The notes under the pieces: generated by a model
Databases searched by the model: none
What the model was told of the DNA's origin: nothing
What the model saw: only the letters and a program-made list of their open reading frames with translations
Made by a program: the position numbers and the translations under genes
In this document: piece after piece, positions 16,577-24,376 of the stretch
How positions within the stretch are numbered: the first letter of the stretch is position 1
Layout: every line of letters begins with the position of its first letter
DNA from: JARBUG01 sp035628915
GTDB lineage: Bacteria; Bacillota; Sulfobacillia; Symbiobacteriales; Symbiobacteriaceae
Assembly: GCA_035628915.1 (NCBI GenBank)
Contig: DASPIW010000024.1
Location: forward strand, 124,001 to 188,000
Reading direction: 5' to 3'
Length of the DNA stretch: 64,000 nt

Positions 16577-17485
16577 GTGAATTACGAGCAACTTCGTATT
16601 GCCGTTATGGACGCTCACCGCCAGGGTGACCAGTCGCGCTGTCTCGAGTTGATGGACGGGTTCATCAGGACGGCGCAGGGTTCTGAACTGGGGTATGCCC
16701 TCCGGCTCAAGGCAAGCTTCCTGATGCTTACCGACAGCCGCCGGAGTATGGAAGGTTTAAGTTTGATTGAAGAGGCTTTGTCACTCGATTTGGACGACCC
16801 CGTTCTGCAGATGATGTGTATCATAGACGGATTGGGACTCTGCTACCACTCGGGTGACGTTCAGCGCTCAGCCCGGTACGACGCATTGGGGCACCGTCTG
16901 CTCAATCAGTGCACTGACAATCCGAACGTGAACGGCATCAGCTTCTACTTTTACTTTAACCTGGCGCATATCGCCTCCCTGAAGCAGGAGCATGCGCAGG
17001 CTTATTGGCACCTCATTCAGGGTACGCGAGCAGTCCTGGCATCGCCCGCGGGCGATTCCGATGAGGTTAGATGTATGCTGTTCAAGGCAAACTTGAGGAC
17101 TGCAGAAGTCTGTCTTCAACTGAATCGCACTCCCGAAGCCAACGACGCTCTCACCAAGGCCCAACCGTTCATCGCCTCCGAGCCCGACGAGCTGTCATGG
17201 CGAATCTCACGAGCCGACTACCTGCTGGCAACCAATCAACCAGACCAAGCCGCCCATTTGCTGGATGACATGCCCGCCCCCACCATCCCCACCGTCAGTC
17301 CGACCACAGTGGTACGGTTCCACCTCACCCGCGGCCTGACGGCCCAAGCTCAGGGCGATCTCCGCGCTTTCCACCACCACCTGGCCACAGCCCAGGGCTG
17401 CGCTGTCGACCACTTTCTCGACCACCTGCTCAGCCGAATTCAGCGGGTCATGCGTACACCTACTAGATTGGAGGCAATCAGATGA
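16577..17485 (+). CDS. TPR-repeat protein, candidate peptide-responsive regulator (Rap/RRNPP-like)
   Basis: 302 residues from GTG 16577, chosen because AGGAGGG lies eight bases upstream. The whole chain is an alpha-solenoid of TPR-like helix pairs (MDAHRQGDQSRCLELMDGFI, ISFYFYFNLAHIASLKQ, ANLRTAEVCLQLNRTPEAND, RADYLLATNQPDQAAHLLDD, HLTRGLTAQAQGDLRAFHHH). No DNA-binding helix-turn-helix is visible at the N-terminus. Its last bases (ATGA) overlap a 48-codon gene for an exported peptide, and a convergent XRE regulator follows. In Rap-Phr systems a TPR protein is followed by the gene of its own exported inhibitory peptide in just this way. Family membership is inferred from repeats and layout, not sequence identity. 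Confidence 0.7.
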   Translation: MNYEQLRIAVMDAHRQGDQSRCLELMDGFIRTAQGSELGYALRLKASFLMLTDSRRSMEGLSLIEEALSLDLDDPVLQMMCIIDGLGLCYHSGDVQRSARYDALGHRLLNQCTDNPNVNGISFYFYFNLAHIASLKQEHAQAYWHLIQGTRAVLASPAGDSDEVRCMLFKANLRTAEVCLQLNRTPEANDALTKAQPFIASEPDELSWRISRADYLLATNQPDQAAHLLDDMPAPTIPTVSPTTVVRFHLTRGLTAQAQGDLRAFHHHLATAQGCAVDHFLDHLLSRIQRVMRTPTRLEAIR

Positions 17486-17628
17486 AACGGACTGTCCTGA
17501 TCCTGCTCGTTGCGATCGCGTTGGTCTCCGTGTTTGCCGGAATCGGATCTGCCGCACCTCGGATTCGTCTTCTCTCAGGCTGCTCAGATCCGTGGTCGGC
17601 GGGGTCACCCGGTTGGTGTCAAGACTAG
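17482..17628 (+). CDS. Exported small peptide precursor, Phr-like, with two Cys residues
   Basis: 48 codons; ATG 17482 overlaps the TGA of the TPR gene and has its own GGAGG seven bases upstream (17470-17474). MKRTVLILLVAIALVSVFAG is a textbook signal peptide core, with a likely cleavage after G-S-A (residue 24). The remaining 24 residues contain GCSDPWSAGSPGWCQD, in which two Cys bracket 11 residues with two Trp (D-P-W and P-G-W). The peptide could be a processed or disulphide-closed signal sensed by the TPR protein. A terminator begins four bases after the stop, so the gene closes the operon. No experimental evidence is available. Confidence 0.7.
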   Translation: MKRTVLILLVAIALVSVFAGIGSAAPRIRLLSGCSDPWSAGSPGWCQD

Positions 17629-17631
17629 AAA

Positions 17632-17667
17632 AGTGCGACCTCTCTTGCGGAGGTCGCACTCTTTCTA
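17632..17667. terminator. Bidirectional terminator between the peptide gene and the XRE gene
   Basis: AGTGCGACCTC pairs with GAGGTCGCACT (one-base offset around TCTTGC), followed by CTTTCT. It serves the convergent peptide gene and XRE gene. Confidence 0.85.
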
Positions 17668-18183
17668 TGTCCTCAACTGATCCACCGGCCCCATTCGGAA
17701 CCAGCGCTCGGAAATCCCCGTCAGGTCGCTCGCCCGGGCGATCACCGGCGAACCCGGATCCAGTTCGCCCCGCAGCAGCAGTTCAGTACTGCCAGCAGTC
17801 AGGCCGAGCCAGCAGGCGACGACCTCCAGCACAAAAAGCTGGGGGTCTTTCTTTCGCATTAAGTTGATGGTGTACGAGATCCGCTCCCCGGTGGTCGCGC
17901 TGATCATGGTCACCAGCCGGGATCCGGACAGGGTCCTGACCTGGGCGCCCAGCCATTCCCGCAACTCCAGCACGCGGGCGCTCCAGATTGGCACCTCGTC
18001 ACCCGCCAGCCAGCGCGGTGATACTCCGAAACGGGCCTCCAACAAGGCCAGGTCCTCGGCGGAGGGAGACACATCGGGCTTCTCCCAGGCCGCAATCTCC
18101 GTGACCGGGCGGCCGACCAGTTCCGCAAAACCCCGTTGATCCAGCCCGAAGCTCATGCGCAGTTGCTTCACTCGGCCTTGCAT
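17665..18183 (-). CDS. XRE-family helix-turn-helix transcriptional regulator
   Basis: 172 residues from ATG 18183 with AAAGGAG eight bases upstream. Residues 1-60 form an XRE/Cro HTH: VKQLRMSFGLDQRGFAELVG then VTEIAAWEK as recognition helix and LALLEARFGVSPRWLAGDE as the closing helix. The rest (LREWLGAQVRTL, LFVLEVVACWLGLTAGS) is an unassigned ligand or dimer domain. It overlaps the end of the capA-like gene by 16 bases, so it is translated from that operon, and it is convergent with the TPR-peptide unit. It is a candidate DNA-binding output of that unit, though location alone supports this. Confidence 0.82.
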   Translation of the reverse strand: MQGRVKQLRMSFGLDQRGFAELVGRPVTEIAAWEKPDVSPSAEDLALLEARFGVSPRWLAGDEVPIWSARVLELREWLGAQVRTLSGSRLVTMISATTGERISYTINLMRKKDPQLFVLEVVACWLGLTAGSTELLLRGELDPGSPVIARASDLTGISERWFRMGPVDQLRT

Positions 18184-19250
18184 GTCGCAATCTCCTTTGC
18201 GTCCGCATTGCCACAGGGACTTGCCACGCCCGGGACGAGTTGCGGTAAGCCCGTGTCATCGGTCCGTGCAACGAGTGTATCCCACCTGATTAGCCCTGAT
18301 TTCCCAACCGTCACCCGGAGCATCCAACTGGTTCGGGACGGTTCGTTCAGCGCCGGAGGCACATCATTGAAGTCGTCAAACACGAAATTGCCCAGGCTGT
18401 AGACAATCAGGCGGTCTTTATAGTACTCGACGGTCTGTGTCACGTGGGGGTGCCCGCCGACGACCAGGTCAGCGCCCGCGTCGATCATTTTCCGGGCCAG
18501 GTTCCGCTGCCGTTCCGACGGCTGCGTATGGTATTCCAGCCCCCAATGCGGATACACGATAACCAGGTCCGCTCTTGCTTTTGCTCCGGCAATGTCTTGT
18601 ATGACCCGCTCGTCGTCGCTCCAGGCCAGCCCGGGCGTGGCGGGCCCAGCCTCATACGAGCGTAGTTCCACTTCGTTGTACGCCAGCAGCGCCACCCGGA
18701 TGCCTTGGCGCTCCAAGAGCAGCGGGGAGTGCGCCCGTTCGGCGTCCATGCCGCCACCGATGTAGCTGAGACCGGCCCGGTCGAGCAGTTGGATCTGCTC
18801 GACAAAGGCTTCCTTCCCGAAATCCCCCGAGTGATTGTTGGCTACGGATATGGCCGAAAAGTACCGGGCCAGCAAAGGGGCGTTACGGGGATGACACCGG
18901 AAGTTGTAGAGTTTGGGCACTTTCTGGCCGACGGTGGCGATTACGCACTCCAAGTTGCCGACTGCGATATCGGCTTCCTTCAGCACGTCAGCGACGGCTG
19001 CCAGAGGGTCGGCGCCTTGTTCGACGGCCTTGCCCGGCACCCGGTCGAGCATGATGTCGCCCACGAAGACAAGGTCAACTTCCGCAGGGGGCGGCGGCGG
19101 GGGCGGGGGTTGCTGCGGTGCTACCTGCTCAACCGGTAGGGCTGGTTCCGGGGCGGGCTGGCGGACTTCGCCCGACGGGCGCCCACACCCGGCTGCGCCA
19201 GTCACCAACAGCAATACGACTCCGGCCATCACTGCACTGGCTCTATGCAT
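18168..19250 (-). CDS. CapA-family metallophosphatase-like lipoprotein
   Basis: 360 residues from ATG 19250, with AGGAG ten bases upstream; longer in-frame starts are not preceded by a site. The N-terminus is a signal with lipobox (VTGAAGC), then a linker of eight consecutive prolines. The catalytic domain has VFVGDIMLDR, AVGNLECVI, SVANNHSGDFG, PHWGLEY and VVGGHPH, the metal-ligand motifs of the PGA_cap/CapA family (calcineurin-like fold). CapA proteins are linked to poly-gamma-glutamate capsule export, but no capB or capC is nearby, so the role here is open. The XRE gene overlaps its 3' end. Confidence 0.85.
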   Translation of the reverse strand: MHRASAVMAGVVLLLVTGAAGCGRPSGEVRQPAPEPALPVEQVAPQQPPPPPPPPAEVDLVFVGDIMLDRVPGKAVEQGADPLAAVADVLKEADIAVGNLECVIATVGQKVPKLYNFRCHPRNAPLLARYFSAISVANNHSGDFGKEAFVEQIQLLDRAGLSYIGGGMDAERAHSPLLLERQGIRVALLAYNEVELRSYEAGPATPGLAWSDDERVIQDIAGAKARADLVIVYPHWGLEYHTQPSERQRNLARKMIDAGADLVVGGHPHVTQTVEYYKDRLIVYSLGNFVFDDFNDVPPALNEPSRTSWMLRVTVGKSGLIRWDTLVARTDDTGLPQLVPGVASPCGNADAKEIATCKAE

Positions 19251-19360
19251 AGATGCAACGCTCCTGGATGTAGTACCCATTGCTGCTTCTAAAATTCTAC
19301 AAGCAGCGCCGCTTGTCCTTTCTGAGCAGAATGTTGATGACCACAAGCGTGTGGACGATG

Positions 19361-19376
19361 TAGCACTTTTGTGCTA
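19361..19376. promoter_or_regulatory. Perfect inverted repeat in the divergent capA/19438 promoter region
   Basis: TAGCAC-TTTT-GTGCTA lies just upstream of a -10-like TATAGT (19380-19385) for the rightward gene. It is a plausible operator controlling one or both divergent genes. Confidence 0.5.
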
Positions 19377-19437
19377 GCATATAGTTCGTAATGATTTCAT
19401 TGATCGGTGCCGGTAAGGGGCGAAAGGAGACGGTTAC

Positions 19438-19839
19438 ATGGCGTGGATGACCATTCTCGGCCTCGATTGGAAGGGCGGGCGCCTTGAGCACCCGTTCGAC
19501 ATTGTAGACGTTCCCCGCAAGAGCGGAGTCTTCAAGCTGCATGCCCGTCAGCCCAACGGCGAGTGGGATGTCTTCTTTGTTGGTCAGGCGACCAATCTGT
19601 ATGCCATGCTATTGGCCTATCTCGGCACCATCTCCGAGGGCGACGCGGCCGCGGCGGGTATCAGCAAATGCGCGAAGACCCACATCGGCAAGTCCGAAGT
19701 GGCCTGGTCCTACGCCCTGGTCACCGATGAGCGGGACCGCAACGGCTGCGTGAGAAGCCTATATGAGTACTTCCACCCCTCCTGCAACCGGCCCGACGAG
19801 ATTGCGGACGTCACCGATATCGGCTGCAACCCGTTCTAA
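19438..19839 (+). CDS. Hypothetical protein with GIY-YIG-like strand pattern (133 aa)
   Basis: ATG at 19438 with AAAGGAG eight bases upstream. KSGVFKLHARQPNGEWDVFFVGQATNLYAM read in pieces (GVFKL, VFFVGQATNL) recalls the two strands and following helix of GIY-YIG nucleases (GVY-x-n-YVGqs-NL), and YALVTDERDRNGCVRSLYEYF would match the later helix carrying a conserved Glu. The canonical catalytic Tyr pair is not intact, so catalysis is doubtful. Single gene ending at a strong terminator. Confidence 0.7.
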   Translation: MAWMTILGLDWKGGRLEHPFDIVDVPRKSGVFKLHARQPNGEWDVFFVGQATNLYAMLLAYLGTISEGDAAAAGISKCAKTHIGKSEVAWSYALVTDERDRNGCVRSLYEYFHPSCNRPDEIADVTDIGCNPF

Positions 19840-19843
19840 GCGA

Positions 19844-19878
19844 ACCGGCGCCCTGACCAAGGCAGGGCGCCGGTTTTT
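19844..19878. terminator. Bidirectional terminator at 19.86 kb
   Basis: CCGGCGCCCTG pairs perfectly with CAGGGCGCCGG, followed by TTTTTCTCG. It is shared by the convergent ABC ATPase gene. Confidence 0.88.
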
Positions 19879-19882
19879 CTCG

Positions 19883-20872
19883 TTATAAGCCTTCCTGGTA
19901 AATCCGCGAGATGATCCCTTCAATCTCCGGCTCCTCAACTGTCAGGTCCCGAATGGCAAACCGCTCGGATACCCGCGCGATCAACTGGCTGGCGGAAATC
20001 TCATCGCGATTGAACCGGAGCCAGAAGCGGCTCCCTTCCCGTTTGATCAGCTCGGCGCCCGCTACCTCCAGGCGGTCGCCAGACCCGTTCGGCTCAAGGT
20101 CCACCACCAGCGTCCGGGCCTTGCCGAACCGCTCCTTAATTTGGGCCACCGGGCCGTCGTAGATCACGGTTCCCTTATCGATTAGTATCATTCGCTCACA
20201 GATTTTCTCGATATCCTGCATATCGTGGGTCGTCAGGATGACGGTGACGTCCCGCTCCCGGTTGATCTCTTTGATGAATTCCCGGATTTTCTCTTTGGCG
20301 ACCACGTCCAGACCGATGGTCGGCTCATCGAGGTAGAGAATTTGCGGGTCGTGCAGGAGCGCTGCTGCGAGGTCGGCGCGCATCCGCTGCCCGAGCGACA
20401 ACTGGCGGACCGGAGTCTGCAAGAACTCCTCGAGGCCCAGCAGTTCCTTGAATCGCTCCATATTGCGCCCATACCTGTCGGCCGGCACCTTGTAAATATG
20501 CTGCAGCAGTTCGAATGACTCAACCGTCGGCAGGTCCCACCAGAGCTGCGTCCGCTGGCCGAACACGACGCCGATTTGCCGGGCGTTCTCCACCCGCTTC
20601 TCATAGGGAACCAGCCCGCGCACGCGGACCTCGCCCCCGGAAGGCACCAGAATCCCCGTCAGCATCTTGATGGTGGTGGATTTCCCCGCGCCGTTCGGCC
20701 CGATATAACCGACCAGCTCACCAGCCTTGATGGAGAAAGAGACGTCATTGACCGCCAGCTTTGACGTGTACTCCCGCGAGAACAGCGAGCGTACGGCACC
20801 GAAGGCGCCTTCCTTGCGCTTGGCGATCTTGAACTCCTTGCGTAGTTCCTTTACTTCGATAATAGCGGCCAC
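19883..20872 (-). CDS. ABC-2 type transporter ATP-binding protein, no permease adjacent
   Basis: 329 residues. Walker A GYIGPNGAGKSTTIKML, Q-loop VVFGQRTQLWWDLP, signature LSLGQRMRADLA, Walker B ILYLDEPTIGLD and switch TTHDMQDIE are all intact. The WWDLP after the Q-loop and the long C-terminal extension (about residues 255-329) match the ABC-2 subgroup that normally works with one or two six-helix permeases encoded directly downstream. Here the gene ends at a terminator facing a convergent gene, and no permease is near, so its partner must be elsewhere or lost. Confidence 0.88.
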   Translation of the reverse strand: MAAIIEVKELRKEFKIAKRKEGAFGAVRSLFSREYTSKLAVNDVSFSIKAGELVGYIGPNGAGKSTTIKMLTGILVPSGGEVRVRGLVPYEKRVENARQIGVVFGQRTQLWWDLPTVESFELLQHIYKVPADRYGRNMERFKELLGLEEFLQTPVRQLSLGQRMRADLAAALLHDPQILYLDEPTIGLDVVAKEKIREFIKEINRERDVTVILTTHDMQDIEKICERMILIDKGTVIYDGPVAQIKERFGKARTLVVDLEPNGSGDRLEVAGAELIKREGSRFWLRFNRDEISASQLIARVSERFAIRDLTVEEPEIEGIISRIYQEGL

Positions 20873-20951
20873 CGGGTTTTCCCCTCTCCGCAGAAGATTC
20901 TCTACCCGACAGCTAGTTTAGACGCCCGAAATGCCGCAATAGTTCCGGTGC

Positions 20952-21557
20952 CTATGAACAGTGGCCCCACAGACCCAGCCGCCGGCTGCGGGCCTGCCGC
21001 ATCAGCGCGAGGAAGTTGTCGACGTACTCGGGCTTGGGGCTGGACGTGTAGCTATAGGCGTAGCCGTCCGCCACCATCAGGGCGTTCAGCATGCGCCCGT
21101 CTTGCAGCCACACATAGGCCAGATCGCGGCCGTACTGATCTTTCCTGGCCTTGTCATAGGTAATGCGCACGTGCCAGCCGGATTCCTCGATCAAAGCACT
21201 GGCGTGGCGCCAGGCCTCTTCGCCGAAGTATTCGACGTAGCCGTACCGGGTTTCACTCTTCTCAGGTGTATCCATCGCCAGCAGCCGCACCCGCGATTCG
21301 CCGTCTTTAGCAATGACGATGGTATCGCCGTCGGTGACATCAAGTACCTTGTAAGTAGGTGCCTTCTGGTCCCTGAGGACGGGCACCGTCGCGTCGGCGT
21401 CCACATTCTTGCGGTGTTCCTTGTAGACGTGGCACGGCAGGGCGGAATCGACCTCTGCGACCGGCTCGACCCTGCGCAGGGCATCCCGACTCAGCACCCA
21501 GACGACCGCCACGATCAGAATCAGTACCAGCAGCAGCCTCATGGCTTTTCTCGACAT
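20952..21557 (-). CDS. Membrane-anchored or secreted thermonuclease (SNase-like)
   Basis: 201 residues from ATG 21557 with CGGAGGG nine bases upstream. An N-terminal helix (MRLLLVLILIVAVVWVL) is followed by a 45-residue linker and an SNase domain: VTDGDTIVI, RVRLLAMDTPEKSE, YDKARKDQYGRDLAYVWL and MLNALMVADGYAYSY. The Asp of GDT, the Arg-x-x-x-x-D-T-P-E unit and the Tyr-Gly-Arg unit that carry calcium and phosphate contacts are present. Predicted extracellular DNA/RNA hydrolysis for nutrient use or nucleic-acid clearance. Divergent from the Zn-ribbon gene at 21647. Confidence 0.85.
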   Translation of the reverse strand: MSRKAMRLLLVLILIVAVVWVLSRDALRRVEPVAEVDSALPCHVYKEHRKNVDADATVPVLRDQKAPTYKVLDVTDGDTIVIAKDGESRVRLLAMDTPEKSETRYGYVEYFGEEAWRHASALIEESGWHVRITYDKARKDQYGRDLAYVWLQDGRMLNALMVADGYAYSYTSSPKPEYVDNFLALMRQARSRRLGLWGHCS

Positions 21558-21646
21558 GAAAGGCGACCCTCCGATCCTGCTGAAGTGCAGGAGTTTTCCG
21601 TAATTCCACGAATCGACAATAGAAGGTGAAAGGAGGAAAGGGCGCA

Positions 21647-22105
21647 ATGCTGAAGTGTCCCACGTGTGGGCGGTCGGGTGGCCCGTTCCGCCTGGGTCAT
21701 CAAATACAGGCCGACAGTCAGATTCTCCGGAGCTGGTCGTGCCCCTGCGGGAACTCCTTCAACGCGACCGCGGGCGCGGAGAGATCGGCCAGCAGCCAGC
21801 CCCCTTACACCGGCTTCGTCGCCGAGTGGAACGGCAAGACGCAGCCCATCCGCCTGCAGCAGATCGGCAAGCACGAGACCCTGTGGTCCATGGGCCACTG
21901 GACCATTCGCGTCGCAGGCCCCCCCAGCGGCCCGGGAACGCGCTTCGTTGCCCTCCTGGGCAGTGACGAGGAGCCCCTGGCCGAATGGAAACTGGAGCCC
22001 GGCTGGGGCCCGCAGGAGGTGCTGCGGCGCACCAGGGCGCGGGCCATGCCGCCGGAGATCGATTCCGACCTGCTCGCCCGGGTAATCGTCCGGGTTCTCG
22101 CCTGA
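21647..22105 (+). CDS. Zinc-ribbon-bearing hypothetical protein (152 aa)
   Basis: ATG at 21647 with AAAGGAGG ten bases upstream. Residues 4-35 hold CPTCG and CPCG pairs spaced about 28 residues apart, a likely zinc ribbon. The rest is beta-rich (GHWTIRVAGPP, TRFVALLG, PLAEWKLEPGWG) and ends in a helix (DSDLLARVIVRVLA). No known function. Its stop is two bases from the stop of the convergent metallopeptidase gene. Confidence 0.65.
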   Translation: MLKCPTCGRSGGPFRLGHQIQADSQILRSWSCPCGNSFNATAGAERSASSQPPYTGFVAEWNGKTQPIRLQQIGKHETLWSMGHWTIRVAGPPSGPGTRFVALLGSDEEPLAEWKLEPGWGPQEVLRRTRARAMPPEIDSDLLARVIVRVLA

Positions 22106-22107
22106 AC

Positions 22108-22713
22108 CTAGTGCCCGGGCAAGGATCTCAAATACTCTTCGTAGCGCCTGAGCAGTCTCCGTCTTTCCGCATAGTCCGGACAGGCGCGTGCGACCAGCGC
22201 CCAGAAGCGGGGACTGTGGTTGAGCTCCCCCAAGTGGGCGATCTCGTGGATCAGCACATACTCCAGCAGGGCGTGGGGACCGCCCCGCAGGCGGTGTGAG
22301 ATCTGAATGTTCCGGGTCCGGCCGCTGCATGAGCCCCAACGGCTCTCCTGCTTGCGAAACCGGACTTCGCCCATCTGAAAGCCGTAATGAGTGCGATTGA
22401 TCTCCTTCGCCCATTCATAGAGCGCCTTGTCGTCCGTTACGCCTGACGGGGTGAGTCCGAGGGGAAGCCCGGCAGCAGCGACCTGCACCGCCAGTTTGCG
22501 GGCCCGCTCAAGGCGGGGCGCCAGCCGTGCCTTGAGAATGTCGATGTGACGCTGCTGCTCCAACCGCGAGAGCCGGCTGGAAATGTAGAGGACGATCTCG
22601 CCGTCCTTAATTACGCCAGATGAGTTCTGCTTGTCCTTGAAGATGATGCGCATCTTTTCCTCCCGTTCACCCGCGCAGAATTTGACGTGAATCTCTTGTA
22701 ACCGCCGTCTCAT
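22108..22713 (-). CDS. YgjP-like M48-type metallopeptidase
   Basis: 201 residues if started at ATG 22713; the alternative ATG 22653 (181 residues) has a better ribosome site (GGGAGG), but residues before it match the family's first strand. VLIHEIAHLGELNHSPRFWALV is the zinc site (HEIAH plus the downstream N-H-S-P-x-F-W). RFRKQESRWGSCSGRTRNI is the second YgjP/DUF45 signature. These small cytosolic proteins resemble SprT/WLM proteases; substrates are unknown. Divergent, 23 bases from the LiaI-like gene. Confidence 0.83.
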   Translation of the reverse strand: MRRRLQEIHVKFCAGEREEKMRIIFKDKQNSSGVIKDGEIVLYISSRLSRLEQQRHIDILKARLAPRLERARKLAVQVAAAGLPLGLTPSGVTDDKALYEWAKEINRTHYGFQMGEVRFRKQESRWGSCSGRTRNIQISHRLRGGPHALLEYVLIHEIAHLGELNHSPRFWALVARACPDYAERRRLLRRYEEYLRSLPGH

Positions 22714-22736
22714 TATGCAGAAGGAGGAATTCGCGA

Positions 22737-22895
22737 ATGCGTGTCAATATGGGTGGCATCATCTTGATTCTGATCGGCGTCTTCTTCTTGCTGACAAACT
22801 TCGGCTTCATTCACTGGGACGACATCTGGAAGTTCTGGCCGGTCATCCTGATCGCCGGCGGCATCGGCATGTTCTTCCCCCGCAAGCAATCATAA
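22737..22895 (+). CDS. Small membrane protein with LiaI/LiaF-like helix pair (52 aa)
   Basis: ATG at 22737 with AAGGAGGAA upstream. Two helices, GGIILILIGVFFLLTNFGFI and FWPVILIAGGIGMFF, joined by HWDDIWK. The G-x-I-x-I-x-x-G-x-x-F-L-L-x-N...W-x-x-W-P-v-i-L-I-x-x-G pattern is that of the LiaI-LiaF-like transmembrane family (DUF5668), also seen at the N-terminus of the protein encoded at 11322. Followed immediately by a strong terminator. Role unknown; relatives occur in envelope-stress operons. Confidence 0.78.
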   Translation: MRVNMGGIILILIGVFFLLTNFGFIHWDDIWKFWPVILIAGGIGMFFPRKQS

Positions 22896-22896
22896 G

Positions 22897-22930
22897 AGGA
22901 CGGCCCGCTCCGGCCGTCCTCTTCCTTTTC
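22897..22930 (+). terminator. Terminator after the 52-aa membrane protein gene
   Basis: GAGGACGGCC pairs with GGCCGTCCTC, loop CGCTCC, then TTCCTTTTCC. The stem begins two bases after the stop codon. Confidence 0.85.
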
Positions 22931-22941
22931 CCCACGTGGTT

Positions 22942-23481
22942 CTAGAAGTCCTGTTTCGCGGCGGTCATCAGGTTGTGGTCAGGAAGGGCCGTTTCCGTCA
23001 TCCACACATCCGCAGTGGATTGGTCAAATGCCACATATACCTTAAAGGGTTCGGCAGCAGGCGGGGCGCCCGGATACTTGGGCAGGAACTCCAGAGTAGC
23101 ATGCCCATCCTGCCCTTCGTGAATCACAAAGAGTCGCCTCGCCCCGTCAGGGCCGGCTGCCTGCTCCAGCTTCCGCAACGTTCCGCCCCGGGCGCCGGTG
23201 CCCGCGGAGGCCTGCTCTTGCACCCAAACCAGCGCCCTGGTGTCAAACGAGACGGCCAGCAGTTCCTCCCTGGCCCGCCAGCCCCGCCGCTCTGCGGGCG
23301 GGTTCCAATGCCAGGAGACATGCAGCGAAATCGCCCCGTTAGCACTCTGGTCCGCCACCGTGGTCACCTGGAGGCTCTCGGCGGCTGCCTGCGGCGTTTG
23401 GCCCTCCAGCAGGAAGAGAGCCGCCATGCAAATCAGGACTGCCAGACCGAGAGCCAGAACCCTTGCCGGAACCGCCTTCAC
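22942..23481 (-). CDS. Predicted exported protein (179 aa)
   Basis: The N-terminus (VPARVLALGLAVLICMAALFLL) is a signal or anchor helix. The outer part is beta-rich (QVTTVADQSANGAISLHVSW, ELLAVSFDTRALVWVQEQ, RRLFVIHEGQDGHATLEFLP, FKVYVAFD). No domain recognised. It lies 49 bp downstream of another exported-protein gene on the same strand, and the two may be co-transcribed. Confidence 0.6.
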   Translation of the reverse strand: MKAVPARVLALGLAVLICMAALFLLEGQTPQAAAESLQVTTVADQSANGAISLHVSWHWNPPAERRGWRAREELLAVSFDTRALVWVQEQASAGTGARGGTLRKLEQAAGPDGARRLFVIHEGQDGHATLEFLPKYPGAPPAAEPFKVYVAFDQSTADVWMTETALPDHNLMTAAKQDF

Positions 23482-23530
23482 CCCAGTTCACCTCGGTTCA
23501 AACACCCATGATGAATTGGTCCCCGCAGCC

Positions 23531-24376
23531 TTACTGCTCCTCGACGGGAAGGCTGGTGATCGCTGGCCCGCGGGTCTCCTGGGACCCGATTTGGAAGGCC
23601 AGACCGGTGCCTTCTGTCCACGTCTTGGCATCCGTGTTGATCACGATGCTGCCCGTGCTTCCGGTTGGACCGCCGTTCAGGGTGATACCGAGTTTTACAC
23701 CCCACCAGGTGTGCGTGTAGTTGACAAATACGTTGGTCCAGCGGCCGTACACGCTCTGGGAAGTCGGCCGAAAGTTGACGAACAGGTCCCAATCTTGGAC
23801 CTGGTCGTTCACCGTATAGCTGGCAATCCCGTTGGCATGCTGATCGCGCTGCACTCCATCGTACGGAGTTGACGATACAAAAACGAGGTCGCCAACAATC
23901 CACCGCACGTCGATAACATCGACGGGATCGTCGAGCCACCTGTATTCCGTGGAACTCCACCGACCGTTCATGTAGGCCTGCTCGGTAAACGTGCCGTTGC
24001 TGTTGCGCCACTCGTACAGCCACATGGTCACGGTCAGGTCCGCCTTCTCGCCGGCCATAGGCGATACCCCGGCCGCGGGCGCCCGTTCCGTCATGGTGGG
24101 CCTGAAGTCCGGGCCGACGGCCTCCGTTCTTGACCGCAGCGGCACCACCGCCTCGCCTGTGTTGACAAAGGTGACTGTTGACTGCCGGTATCCCATGAAC
24201 CGGGCGCCTTTCTGTTTCAGCAGTTGGGCCACTTGCCGGGGGTCCTTGGACGAGGCGATGATGCTGCGCATAACGCGGCTCATCTCCGCCTCGCGATTCG
24301 CCTTCCCATACGCCATGCTGGCGGCCGGAATCACCGCCAGCAGGAGCCCGAGCACCACCGCTGCGAACCTCTTCAC
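23531..24376 (-). CDS. Predicted secreted protein (281 aa)
   Basis: GTG start with an AAGGGGGG site upstream. A clear signal peptide (MKRFAAVVLGLLLAVIPAAS, cleavage near SMA-YG) is followed by a helical charged segment and a beta-rich Trp/Tyr-rich body (MWLYEWRNSNGTF, SSTEYRWLDDPVDVIDVRW, VYGRWTNVFVNYTHTWWGV, GITLNGGPTGSTGSIVINTD). Many aromatic residues suggest an extracellular carbohydrate- or surface-binding domain, but no family is recognised. First gene of a probable two-gene operon with 22942. Confidence 0.65.
   Translation of the reverse strand: MKRFAAVVLGLLLAVIPAASMAYGKANREAEMSRVMRSIIASSKDPRQVAQLLKQKGARFMGYRQSTVTFVNTGEAVVPLRSRTEAVGPDFRPTMTERAPAAGVSPMAGEKADLTVTMWLYEWRNSNGTFTEQAYMNGRWSSTEYRWLDDPVDVIDVRWIVGDLVFVSSTPYDGVQRDQHANGIASYTVNDQVQDWDLFVNFRPTSQSVYGRWTNVFVNYTHTWWGVKLGITLNGGPTGSTGSIVINTDAKTWTEGTGLAFQIGSQETRGPAITSLPVEEQ

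Noticed and set aside
18168..19250. Poly-gamma-glutamate capsule operon
   Set aside because: Only a capA-like gene is present; capB, capC and capE-type genes are absent around it.
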